Origin: Endozoicomonas sp. OPT23
GTDB lineage: Bacteria; Pseudomonadota; Gammaproteobacteria; Pseudomonadales; Endozoicomonadaceae
Direction: 5' to 3'
Assembly: GCF_009653635.1 (NCBI RefSeq)
Contig: NZ_PPFD01000007.1
Location: 62,974 to 126,973 of the forward strand
DNA: 64,000 bases
The notes under the pieces were generated by a model. It worked only from the letters and a program-made list of their open reading frames with translations. It made no database searches and was not told the origin of the DNA. The position numbers and the translations under genes were made by a program. Position 1 is the stretch's first letter. The number at the start of each line of letters is the position of its first letter. Shown in pieces: positions 36,156 through 44,573 of this stretch.

Positions 36156-37997
36156 TTAATCTATTTCCCAGAAAGGATTGCTTGCATCCAGATTAACAGC
36201 CTTGCCGAATCCGGGTACTTTCAAAGCCTTATCGGTAAATTCCAGATGCTCTTCGTTCAGAACACCTTCACCAAACTGATAGATAGGAGAAGCATCACCA
36301 CTGACCTGAAGTTGCTCATGAGCCTGTTGCCTGGCTTCAACCTGCTCAGCCTGCTGCTTCCAGCCGGTCATAGCCTGCTTACCGTGCTTGGCTGACAGCA
36401 GTTTCTCGGTCACATCCGGACTCATCACCAGAGCTGTCGCGTTATTACCGCCAAAGCCTTTGGCATTGATCAGCGACATATCCATGGCACCGGTTACTTC
36501 CTGATGCTGCTGCAGGATATTCAGGTGACTGTGATGAACATCATCAGCAATACCATCAATGGTACGAATACCCGGAATCAGGCCGCTGTGCCAGACACCC
36601 AGTGTCGACATCAGCTGATCACCCGCCGCCACACCAATGGAGTGACCGACATAGCTTTTCACGGCAGCTATGGACCAGCTGTCCATACCAAAGACTTTGG
36701 CGGTCTCATTCAGGATATGGGACTCAGTAACCCGATTCTGTGGCGTACCGGTACCGTGAGCCTGAACAAAGCTGCGCTGACGCAGTGATTCTTCACCCAG
36801 AATGGCTCGACCCAGAGCAGCTGCTCTGGCTACGGTCAGGTAATTACCAGCACCCGGCGCAGAAATAGACTTCTTATAACCATCCGCATTGACGAACACA
36901 TCAGCCACAGAGCCGAGGATAGAGGCACCACTGGCCATCGCCAGCTCATCATCCATCAAGACAAAGTACTGGGAAGATTCGGCAATGGTGAAGCCAGCAT
37001 TATCCGCAAAAGGACGACAGGCACGACGCCACTCCGGATTTTCACCGGTAGCCAACCCTTCCAGCTTTCGCAGAGCATCATCTGTAGCCAGAGCACCCAT
37101 GGTGCTGTAGCCATCCATAATTTCCGGTGTGATAGGCGCTTCACTGTTACCAACAATAACCAGTCGACGCTTGCCGCTGCGGATATCATTCACGGCCATT
37201 TGCAGGTTATAAAGCAGGGTCGCGCAAGCTCCCATCGAGGTACCGGTGTTACCCAGCGAACCAAGAATGTAAGCATTGATAAAGTCAGCGGACATTTCCG
37301 CAAAGCCCAACGGACATTGCTTGGAAGTAACCCGCTTACCCATCAGGCGTGCTTTCATCATGCCGCCATAGCCGTTGTAATCCAGCTGGCTCATGGCACT
37401 GCCGGCGTAAACGGCAATTTCTTCCGGTGCCAGCTGATCTTTCAGACCCAGCCAGTCCAGACCGGACGACTGCATGGCATCAGAAGCACCGAAAACCGTC
37501 ATAGCAAGGGATCTTGGGTGGTGACGGGATTGATACAGTTCATCCGGCTTAAAGCCGGTAGGCAGCTGTCCTGCCGCATTAACAATACCGGCACGGGTCG
37601 ATGGCAGCATCAATGGCTGAGTGTCGCTGAAGGTCACACGAATATGTTTACCATCAGCCAGTTCTTCCACCTCCCAGCCAGCAGGCATAGGAGATGGCAG
37701 CCTGCGTTTAGGCAGGATCAGCTCGGAGCCTTCTCCGGCTTTCAGCGGGTGATTATAATCCAGTGCATTATTATCAAACAGGTTGCCTTCCAGTTTTCGT
37801 ACCAGACTGCCAGCCAGAATTTCATTAGCCGAAGCAGAAGCATCCAGCCCTCGAATCTGGGCCAGTGCTGCCAGTGTTTCTTTCTGTTTCTGCTGGCTTA
37901 ACTGATCGAACACCAGACGATGATAGCCATGGAATCCGGAGGTTCGGCCTGCCGGGCTGATACCGCCCTGAGCAACAATTACAGGTAGACGTGACAA
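36156..37997 (-). CDS. fabY: Beta-ketoacyl-ACP synthase, FabY-like
   Basis: A 613-residue condensing enzyme, longer than FabB/FabF (about 410). The N-terminus MSRLPVIVAQGGISPAGR and the length fit the FabY type (Pseudomonas aeruginosa PA5174), which starts fatty-acid synthesis by condensing acetyl-CoA with malonyl-ACP. The catalytic Cys lies in GACATLLYN (about residue 256), the first His in HGTGTPQNR (about 411) and the second His in KSYVGHSIG (about 449), so Cys-His-His is intact. The start codon is TTG with GGAG ten bases upstream. An 8-bp inverted repeat (36086-36121) lies beyond its stop and could be a weak terminator. Together with fabV nearby it suggests a non-E. coli set of fatty-acid enzymes. 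Confidence 0.85.
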   Translation of the reverse strand: MSRLPVIVAQGGISPAGRTSGFHGYHRLVFDQLSQQKQKETLAALAQIRGLDASASANEILAGSLVRKLEGNLFDNNALDYNHPLKAGEGSELILPKRRLPSPMPAGWEVEELADGKHIRVTFSDTQPLMLPSTRAGIVNAAGQLPTGFKPDELYQSRHHPRSLAMTVFGASDAMQSSGLDWLGLKDQLAPEEIAVYAGSAMSQLDYNGYGGMMKARLMGKRVTSKQCPLGFAEMSADFINAYILGSLGNTGTSMGACATLLYNLQMAVNDIRSGKRRLVIVGNSEAPITPEIMDGYSTMGALATDDALRKLEGLATGENPEWRRACRPFADNAGFTIAESSQYFVLMDDELAMASGASILGSVADVFVNADGYKKSISAPGAGNYLTVARAAALGRAILGEESLRQRSFVQAHGTGTPQNRVTESHILNETAKVFGMDSWSIAAVKSYVGHSIGVAAGDQLMSTLGVWHSGLIPGIRTIDGIADDVHHSHLNILQQHQEVTGAMDMSLINAKGFGGNNATALVMSPDVTEKLLSAKHGKQAMTGWKQQAEQVEARQQAHEQLQVSGDASPIYQFGEGVLNEEHLEFTDKALKVPGFGKAVNLDASNPFWEID

Positions 37998-38316
37998 GAT
38001 TAAGCTACTCCAAATTCAGCTAGTAAACGGCATGAAAAAACCAATGGCGCTTGTTAAAACATTTCTGCTTGATGCGCTTATGCAAAACGTTTGTTCAATG
38101 TCCATGGCTGCCGTGATCAATAACTAGTCTTAGCACTTAATAACTAGCGCTTAATAAATTGTGATGGGGCTAGTGTAATCTCGCTGTCACAAAGCGAACT
38201 GTATATTTTAGCCATTAAGGTGTACTTTATAGCCAAAGTAACATTTCATAACCATCAACACTGATTAATGTTCACTCAACAATCCTCTAAACAACCCTTT
38301 AATAGGTACACCTGTT
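37998..38316. other. Intergenic region between divergent fabY and AraC-type gene
   Basis: A 319-base gene-free stretch holding the promoters of both divergent genes. A short direct repeat TAATAACTAG/TTAATAACTAG with a third partial copy (about 38119-38158) is visible. I see no gene here. Confidence 0.5.
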
Positions 38317-39321
38317 TTGCCTCAAAGCCTGCCCATTCATCGAGTATTGATCCCTTTGCTGGATCATATGCTGACCACCAGTATCAGTTTGCCACTGGAA
38401 ATGATTCAGGCTGGCATGACCTACAGCAGACTTAATGGCACCCGAAACACCGTCGAAACAAAACTTTGTTCAGAAACGCTGGGAACAGTCAAAGCGACTG
38501 GTGGCATATCACTATGCCCGGAGCTTACCTTCGAAGACTCCGGAACAGCTGATCTGGTGGTCGTACCCGGGCTCTGGCGAAACCCGTTACCCGTGGCGAA
38601 AAAATCCCCGGCCTTTATTCAATGGCTGAAAAACCAGTATGAACAGGGAGCAACCTTCTGTGTGATTGGTACGGGCGTTACCTTTATGGCAGAGGCGGGC
38701 CTGCTTGAAGGCCAGCCTGCAGCAACACACTGGTACTTTCTTGATCGTCTGAAGCAGGAGTACCCGAATGTTGATTTCAAACCCCACCATCTGATTACCC
38801 GTTCCGACCGTATTTTCTGTGCCGGCAGTGTCAATTCCGGTGCCGACCTGATGGTGCATCTGATCGGTCTGGCTATGGGCGAGAGAGTCGCTCATAAAGT
38901 AGAGCAGCAGTTTTCTCACGAGATACGCCGGCCACTGGAGCAGATTCTCTATACCTCTGAGCAGGCCAGTGTCCACAGGGACGAAACCATTATTCAATTA
39001 CAGGAATGGTTACAGCAGAGCTATCAGGAAGATGTATCACTCACTCGAATGATCGAAATCACCGGCCTTACCCAGCGAACGCTCAGCCGGCGTTTTCGTG
39101 AAGCGACAGCGATGACACCAATAGGCTACGTTCAAAAACTGCGGCTGAATATGGCAACAGAATTGCTCAGAACCACAGACCTGACCATTCGGGAGATCAG
39201 CACCCAGATCGGCTATACCGATCCAATTCATTTCAGTCGGCTGTTTCAAAAACACTTCCACCTGAGTCCATCCGACTTCAAACGCAGCGTCCGTGGCAAG
39301 CTGTTTTATCTGAACCAATAA
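38317..39321 (+). CDS. GlxA-type AraC family transcriptional regulator
   Basis: A 334-residue regulator. Residues 8-200 are a DJ-1/PfpI (class I glutamine amidotransferase-like) domain, with the nucleophile-elbow-like FCVIGTGVTFMAEAGLL. Residues about 241-325 carry the double helix-turn-helix of AraC proteins (MIEITGLTQRTLSRRF and IREISTQIGYTDPIHFSRLFQKHF). The start is a TTG at 38317; an ATG lies at codon 18. GlxA-type regulators sense small metabolites and usually control neighbouring operons. It is divergent from fabY and upstream of fabV, so either could be a target (inference). Confidence 0.9.
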   Translation: MPQSLPIHRVLIPLLDHMLTTSISLPLEMIQAGMTYSRLNGTRNTVETKLCSETLGTVKATGGISLCPELTFEDSGTADLVVVPGLWRNPLPVAKKSPAFIQWLKNQYEQGATFCVIGTGVTFMAEAGLLEGQPAATHWYFLDRLKQEYPNVDFKPHHLITRSDRIFCAGSVNSGADLMVHLIGLAMGERVAHKVEQQFSHEIRRPLEQILYTSEQASVHRDETIIQLQEWLQQSYQEDVSLTRMIEITGLTQRTLSRRFREATAMTPIGYVQKLRLNMATELLRTTDLTIREISTQIGYTDPIHFSRLFQKHFHLSPSDFKRSVRGKLFYLNQ

Positions 39322-39429
39322 CATTTCGTATCAATATACTTACTGATTCACTACCCTGACCGCTTTATACCGCAGCCGTTTTTGCATAAGCTTTGCGATT
39401 ATATTTTTCGGGTTCAAAGGTCTTCTCTA

Positions 39430-39591
39430 GGAGCCTGTCGGACTTAGCCGACCGTAGCGAGAAAAAGTCCGGTTTGAGACAGTTTTTATGATCATTTGAA
39501 GCGAATAGCGAGCTATTCAACGAAAAGGATCATAAAAAATGGCCAAATCCGGCTTTTTCGCAGTAGGTTAGTGGTAAGTCCGACAGGCTCC
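39430..39591. mobile_element. MITE-like element with 17-bp perfect terminal inverted repeats
   Basis: The ends are GGAGCCTGTCGGACTTA (39430-39446) and its exact complement TAAGTCCGACAGGCTCC (39575-39591). Inside, GCGAGAAAAAGTCCGGTTT mirrors AAATCCGGCTTTTTCGC, and TTTTTATGATC mirrors GATCATAAAAA. GAATAG/CTATTC closes the tip, so the whole 162 bases can fold into one long hairpin. There is no transposase. A target-site duplication is not evident. It ends 39 bases before the fabV start codon and therefore lies in or next to the fabV promoter. Non-autonomous transposable element or dispersed palindromic repeat. Confidence 0.75.
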
Positions 39592-39630
39592 CAGGCCTTG
39601 CCCGCCACCTGTTTCCATCTGGAGCGAAAG

Positions 39631-40833
39631 ATGATCATCAAGCCAAGGATTCGCGGATTTATCTGCACTACCACTCACCCGGATGGCTGTGAGCAGAACG
39701 TCAGAGAGCAGATTGCCGTTACTCAGGCTCAGGGTGAAATCACCGACGGTCCAAAGAAGGTACTGATCATTGGTTCTTCCAGTGGTTACGGGCTGGCTTC
39801 CAGAATCACTGCAGCTTTCGGTTCCGGCGCTGCCACCATTGGTGTTTTCTTCGAAAAGCCTGCCTCTGAAAAGAAGCCGGGCACCGCAGGCTGGCATAAC
39901 GCCGCTTCCTTTGACAAGCTGGCACACGAAGCCGGTCTGTACGCAAAGAGTCTGAACGGCGATGCCTTCAGTAATGAAGCCCGTGCAAAAACCATTGACC
40001 TGATCAAGCAGGATCTCGGTCAGATTGATATGGTCGTTTACTCACTGGCGTCTCCGGTTCGCAAGATGCCAGAAAACGGTGAAGTAATTCGCTCTGTATT
40101 GAAGCCAATGGGTGACACCTACACAGCTACTGCCGTAGACACCAACAAGGACACTCTGTTCGAAGCTACTGTTGAACCTGCTACTCAGGAAGAAGTGGAT
40201 GCCACCGTCACCGTAATGGGCGGTCAGGATTGGGAACTGTGGATGTCTGCCCTGAGTGAAGCCGGTGTTCTCGCTGAAGGCTGCAAGTCCGTTGCCTACA
40301 GCTACATAGGTACTGAAATCACCTGGCCAATTTACTGGAACGGCGCTCTGGGTGAAGCCAAGAAGGATCTGGATCGCGCGGCTCACGCTATCGACAGCCA
40401 GATGAAAGCCATCAATGGCTCTGCCAACATCGCGGTACTGAAAAGTGTTGTGACTCAGGCCAGCTCCGCCATTCCTGTGATGCCTCTGTACATCGCCATG
40501 GCCTTCAAGAAAATGCGTGAAGAAGGCGTACATGAAGGCTGTATCGAGCAGATCAACCGTATGTTCCGTGATCGTCTCTACAAGACTGACGGCTCAGCAC
40601 CAGAAACTGACGACCAGAACCGCCTGCGTCTGGATGACCTGGAGCTGCGTGAAGACATTCAGAAGCACTGTCAGGCTATCTGGCCACAGCTGACGAATGA
40701 AAACCTTGCTGAACTGACGGACTACCGTGAGTACAAGGAAGAGTTTCTGAAACTGTTTGGTTTTGGTATCGAAGGCATTGATTACGAAGCGGATGTAAAT
40801 CCTCAAGTGCCTTTTGATGTGGTTGATATCTAA
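39631..40833 (+). CDS. fabV: Trans-2-enoyl-ACP/CoA reductase FabV
   Basis: A 400-residue NADH-dependent enoyl reductase that performs the last step of each fatty-acid elongation cycle; FabV is the triclosan-tolerant alternative to FabI. The start is the ATG at 39631, because GGAG lies upstream and the product then has the family N-terminus [20 protein letters not shown] and usual length; an upstream in-frame ATG at 39496 lies inside the MITE-like element. The nucleotide-binding motif is [12 protein letters not shown]. The catalytic Tyr-x8-Lys motif is present in [10 protein letters not shown]. It is intact over its full length. Confidence 0.96.
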   Translation: MIIKPRIRGFICTTTHPDGCEQNVREQIAVTQAQGEITDGPKKVLIIGSSSGYGLASRITAAFGSGAATIGVFFEKPASEKKPGTAGWHNAASFDKLAHEAGLYAKSLNGDAFSNEARAKTIDLIKQDLGQIDMVVYSLASPVRKMPENGEVIRSVLKPMGDTYTATAVDTNKDTLFEATVEPATQEEVDATVTVMGGQDWELWMSALSEAGVLAEGCKSVAYSYIGTEITWPIYWNGALGEAKKDLDRAAHAIDSQMKAINGSANIAVLKSVVTQASSAIPVMPLYIAMAFKKMREEGVHEGCIEQINRMFRDRLYKTDGSAPETDDQNRLRLDDLELREDIQKHCQAIWPQLTNENLAELTDYREYKEEFLKLFGFGIEGIDYEADVNPQVPFDVVDI

Positions 40834-40855
40834 ATCATAACTCGATATATGCTCA

Positions 40856-40884
40856 ACAGCAGACTGAGTCTTTCAGCCTGCTGT
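40856..40884. terminator. Weak hairpin between convergent genes
   Basis: ACAGCAG...CTGCTGT with CTGA/TCAG inside forms an imperfect 12-bp stem between the convergent fabV and glycosyltransferase genes. There is no proper T-run, so this is only a candidate. Confidence 0.35.
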
Positions 40885-40901
40885 ATATCTCAATCATTCC
40901 T

Positions 40902-42380
40902 CTATTGCCCTGCCCACTGACACCGGAGGAACTGGAAACTATTAACTTCAACCTTATCCACTACGGCGGTTGATTCCTCTACCAGTAAACAATCAAAACC
41001 TTCTTTTTGGATATAACCACTTTCTGGAATGTCATGATTATCCAAAACCAGAATTCCCTTGCTGTTCTTATCCGGACTTTTTGTCCAAAAATCAAACTGG
41101 GTTGTTCTGTCAGACAGTAACTGTAATGGCTCCGGGAAAGCATACCAGGCCAGACGACTGGCTCGTGACCAGTTTCCTGACATCAGTGTGACCGGCTGAT
41201 TGATTTCGCTCTGCCATTGACGTTTTAACTCAACAGCTCTTTCTGCCGCCTGCTGCCAGCCAGTAAAGTCTCTCAATGCTTCTGCCATGAAAGGCACTCT
41301 GGACAGTGGTTTGAAGGCCAATACCCAGAAAACAAATAAAATGAAGAACAATGAAAAAAACGTAGAGGCAAACGCTGTCACTTTCACCCAGACCTTATTC
41401 CAGTTGTCACTAATCCAGTTTGCTGACAAGGGGGCAAACAAGGCCCAGCACATAGCAGGCCAGTTGGGCAATATAGTGTCTCGCCCTGCCGACCAACTGA
41501 TCACCAGCATCGCAGGCCAGGCACAATAGACAATCAGCCAGTGTCCGATATTTTTGGTGGCATTTTCTCTGTCCCTTAATACCACAAAGGTTGCACCAAT
41601 CATCGCAACATAAGCTAGGAATGAGTATATCGCAGCTTGCGCCAGCTGCATGAGAAGAGCTTCCTTAAGGCTCCACTCATCGAGCCCAACACCTCTGTCC
41701 AGCTGATAACTAAAAGACACCCAATCATGCTGAGCATTCCATATCAGTACCGGAGTAATCACGATGAATGCAATCAGCCCGGCCAACCAGGGAGCTAACT
41801 GTTTCAACCATTGCAGACCATGAAAATGGAACATAAACAGCAGCAAACCCAAAGGCAAAAATACCGCCGTATATTTGCTGAGACCGGCCAAACCAAACAC
41901 TAACCCCAATAACAGCCAATGCCTGAGATAATTAAACCGGTGAATTTTGTAAATCAGCTCGACCGACAATAGAGCTAAAACCATTAAAGGCAGATCGGGC
42001 ACCAGCCCCCATCCCATAATCTGCAGCATTGGGGCGGTGTTAATCAAAATAATGGCAACCAGCCCGCGGGCTTGATGTCCATCAGGAAACAGCTGCATGG
42101 CGACACGCCATCCTAACCAGGAAGACAGAGCCAGCAACAAGGAAGGGATCAGTCGAAGGGTAAACTCGTTATAGCCAAAGGGTTGAACCAGTATCTGCAA
42201 CCAGCCAACCATAGGAGGGTGGTCAAAATAGCTGAGCGCCGGATACAACGCATACAGTGCATAATGCGCTTCATCAACTCCCAGTTCCACCAGCGGTGCC
42301 ATCCACCAGTGGACGATCAATACAGACAGTACAATTAACCACCCGGCCTCCTGCTCTCTTCCCTGTACCATCCTTTCCAC
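40902..42380 (-). CDS. Membrane glycosyltransferase, GT39/PMT (ArnT-like) family
   Basis: A 492-residue protein with about ten or more membrane helices and a soluble C-terminal part (from about residue 370). The N-terminal region VDEAHYALYALYPALSYFDHPP has the conserved acidic residue and FDHPP motif of the dolichyl/undecaprenyl-phosphate-sugar mannosyltransferase and ArnT-like family. Such enzymes move a sugar from a lipid carrier to lipid A, protein or polysaccharide on the periplasmic side; the acceptor is unknown. The frame opens with GTG at 42380 preceded by AGGAAG; an ATG three codons later is the alternative. Confidence 0.85.
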   Translation of the reverse strand: MERMVQGREQEAGWLIVLSVLIVHWWMAPLVELGVDEAHYALYALYPALSYFDHPPMVGWLQILVQPFGYNEFTLRLIPSLLLALSSWLGWRVAMQLFPDGHQARGLVAIILINTAPMLQIMGWGLVPDLPLMVLALLSVELIYKIHRFNYLRHWLLLGLVFGLAGLSKYTAVFLPLGLLLFMFHFHGLQWLKQLAPWLAGLIAFIVITPVLIWNAQHDWVSFSYQLDRGVGLDEWSLKEALLMQLAQAAIYSFLAYVAMIGATFVVLRDRENATKNIGHWLIVYCAWPAMLVISWSAGRDTILPNWPAMCWALFAPLSANWISDNWNKVWVKVTAFASTFFSLFFILFVFWVLAFKPLSRVPFMAEALRDFTGWQQAAERAVELKRQWQSEINQPVTLMSGNWSRASRLAWYAFPEPLQLLSDRTTQFDFWTKSPDKNSKGILVLDNHDIPESGYIQKEGFDCLLVEESTAVVDKVEVNSFQFLRCQWAGQ

Positions 42381-42538
42381 TAATGCTTCCTCATGCTATC
42401 AGCTCTAGAGTCTGCTCATAATCAAGATAAACGCTCTTACCCGGCAAGTCACCTCCAGGCTCTTTACCTTCGCTTTTTTACTTTCAGGATGCACCTTTAG
42501 TAGAACCTAAGGAGAGCCACAGGAGCCTGAATAAATGC

Positions 42539-42706
42539 TCAGTGAAAATATTTAATGATCTCGTGATAGGCAATACTGCCCAGATAAACACCAACGATAC
42601 CCATAACACCGGGCAGTACCGGCGGCGCAGGAATGGGTAGTTTTAGTGCACTGAACAATAGTCCGACCATCAGGCCAGTGACCATGGCTATGAGGACTTC
42701 AGCCAT
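42539..42706 (-). CDS. XapX domain small membrane protein
   Basis: A 55-residue protein starting at the ATG at 42706 (MAEVLIAMVTGLMVG), with AAGGA upstream; a longer in-frame start at 42805 overlaps the nupC-like gene's terminator and is unlikely. Two hydrophobic segments flank LKLPIPAPPVLPGVMGIVGVYLG, the signature of the XapX (DUF1427) family. Function unknown; probably inner membrane. Confidence 0.85.
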   Translation of the reverse strand: MAEVLIAMVTGLMVGLLFSALKLPIPAPPVLPGVMGIVGVYLGSIAYHEIIKYFH

Positions 42707-42790
42707 TTTGAGGAATCCTTCAAATAGTGACGACTGAAGGAATATAGATGATAAGGAAGCAAAGGAAGGTAAATCGACATTATAAATACA

Positions 42791-42819
42791 AAAAGGGCGA
42801 GTCAAAGACTCGCCCTTTT
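42791..42819. terminator. Rho-independent terminator of the nucleoside transporter gene
   Basis: AAAAGGGCGAGTC, loop AAA, GACTCGCCCTTTT: a perfect 13-bp stem with A/T-runs on both sides, 33 bases beyond the stop of the minus-strand transporter gene. It also separates that gene from the XapX gene. Confidence 0.9.
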
Positions 42820-42852
42820 ATCTGTAAAAAAGCACCTGAAAGCAGGGCTTTA

Positions 42853-44109
42853 TTACATGGCAGCCAGAGAGATAAACAGGCCAGCCAGAGTAGCACTCAT
42901 CAGGTTAGACAGAGTACCAGCAGCTACGGCTTTCATACCGAAGCGGGCAATGTCCTGACGACGGCTAGGAGCCAGAGAACCCAGACCACCCAGCAGGATA
43001 GCGATGGAGGACAGGTTAGCGAAGCCACACAGTGCGAAGGTCATGATGGCCTGAGTGTGCTCGGACAGGTGCAGAACACCAGCTTCAGCAGCTTTGGCAG
43101 CGTCAATGTGGTTAGCCAAGTTACCGAATGCGATGAATTCGTTAACTACAACCTTCTGACCCAGCAGGGAACCGGCAGCCAGAGCTTCGCTCCATGGAAT
43201 ACCGATAAGGAAGGCCAGAGGAGAGAATACATAACCCAAGATCAGCTCAAGGCTCAGTTCAGGGTAGCTGAAGAAGCTACCAACCCAGGACAGCAGCTCG
43301 TTACACATGGCGATCAGGGAGATGAAGGCCAGCAGCATGGCACCGATCATGGCAGCCAGTTTCATACCGTTAGCAGCACCTTGAGCAGCCGCGTCCAGAA
43401 TGTTGGCAGGCTTGTCTTCTTCAGCTTCTTCAACGTCACCGCTGTCGTCTGGTGTTTCAGTTTCAGGCTTGATCATTTTAGCCATCAGCAGGCCGCCTGG
43501 TGCAGCCATGAAACTTGCCGCGATCAGGAACTTCAACTCAACGCCCATGGACGCGTAACCCACCATTACCGCACCGGCAACGGAAGCCAGACCACCTACC
43601 ATTACGGCAAACAGTTCGGAGTTGGTCATGCGGGCAATGTAGGGTTTAACCAATAGCGGTGCTTCAGTTTGACCCAGGAACACGTTACCAGCAGCAGACA
43701 GGGATTCTGTACGGCTGGTGCCCAGTGCTTTCTGCAGAGCGCCACCCAGAATTTTTACAACAAACTGCATGATACCCAGGTAGTACAGAACAGATACCAG
43801 GGAAGCAAAGAAGATGATAACGGTCAGAACGTTAACAGCAAAGATGAAGCCAATCTGGAAAGTGGCCAGACCACCAAACAGGAAGCCCATACCTTTCTGA
43901 GCGCTTGACATAATGTTGTTTACGACATTGGTCATGGCCTGCAGAACTTCCTGACCGGCAGGAAAGTAGATTACAAATGCACAGACAGCAGCCTGAATGG
44001 CAAAAGCACCACCAACAGTACGCAAGTTAATCGCTTTGCGATTGTCAGACAGCAGGAACGCGATACCCAGCAGGGCAGCGACTCCGACCAGACTCATAAG
44101 AATGGACAT
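42853..44109 (-). CDS. nupC: NupC-family (CNT) nucleoside transporter
   Basis: A protein of about 418 residues. I start it at the ATG at 44109 because AGGTGA lies eight bases upstream; ATG 44118 and GTG 44121 are also in frame. There are multiple membrane helices. GQTEAPLLVKPYI and the C-terminal CGFANLSSIAILLGGLGSLAPSRR block are hallmark motifs of concentrative nucleoside transporters, with a SNLMSATLAGLF tail. It imports nucleosides with H+ or Na+. A charged insert (ETETPDDSGDVEEAEEDKP, about residue 225) interrupts the middle. Symbol given by family, not proven orthology. Confidence 0.9.
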   Translation of the reverse strand: MSILMSLVGVAALLGIAFLLSDNRKAINLRTVGGAFAIQAAVCAFVIYFPAGQEVLQAMTNVVNNIMSSAQKGMGFLFGGLATFQIGFIFAVNVLTVIIFFASLVSVLYYLGIMQFVVKILGGALQKALGTSRTESLSAAGNVFLGQTEAPLLVKPYIARMTNSELFAVMVGGLASVAGAVMVGYASMGVELKFLIAASFMAAPGGLLMAKMIKPETETPDDSGDVEEAEEDKPANILDAAAQGAANGMKLAAMIGAMLLAFISLIAMCNELLSWVGSFFSYPELSLELILGYVFSPLAFLIGIPWSEALAAGSLLGQKVVVNEFIAFGNLANHIDAAKAAEAGVLHLSEHTQAIMTFALCGFANLSSIAILLGGLGSLAPSRRQDIARFGMKAVAAGTLSNLMSATLAGLFISLAAM

Positions 44110-44573
44110 GGATTTCATCACCTAAAAATTGATTTCGAAGCGCATTATACTTATGCAATTTAATTTTCAAAGAAGGTAATTACCGCACATTTGACCACAA
44201 AGTATACTTTTTTTGATCTGGGACAATTGTTGTTTTAGTAGGCAATTATACCTGTTCTGTCAGCAAAACTGCATAAAGCTCATTTTCTGTAAAGATCAGG
44301 TCAAGAGCCAGCAAAAACAAGCTCTATCGAAGATTTTAGTCAGGTAACACAATGTTTCCAGACTATTATTACATCATTTGGCGATCAAAATATAGACTGA
44401 CAGAGCCGAACAGTTGTCCACATATTTATTCACATTTCCAACTAATTCTTTACCTTATTTACCTACGACAAATGACGCTTTTTCAGGCAAAAAAGATCAA
44501 TATTACCAAGAAAAAAAAATTTCAAAATTGTTAAAATAATCACCTTTCTGTCAAAAAAACTGTTCTGAAATCC
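44110..44573. other. AT-rich intergenic region between divergent nupC-like and helicase genes
   Basis: 464 bases with no convincing gene, strongly AT-rich toward 44500-44540 (AAGAAAAAAAAATTT). It must contain the promoters of the two divergent genes. I could not define an operator. A 60-codon frame at 44352 has low-complexity composition and no ribosome site. Confidence 0.5.

Noticed and set aside
37200-37901. 233-codon plus-strand frame opposite the FabY-like gene
   Set aside because: Fully antisense to a conserved condensing enzyme with intact catalytic residues. No ribosome site or recognisable domain.
39496-39630. N-terminal extension of FabV by 45 residues from an upstream ATG
   Set aside because: The extension is encoded partly by the MITE-like element. 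The internal ATG has a proper ribosome site and gives the standard 400-residue FabV.
42748-43656. 302-codon plus-strand frame opposite the nucleoside transporter
   Set aside because: Antisense to a clear CNT-family gene. The product is Gln/His/Ser-rich low-complexity sequence typical of a reversed membrane protein frame, and it starts inside the terminator region.
44352-44534. 60-codon frame in the AT-rich spacer upstream of the helicase
   Set aside because: Composition is dominated by Ile/Tyr/Lys from AT-rich DNA, there is no Shine-Dalgarno and it overlaps the probable helicase promoter.
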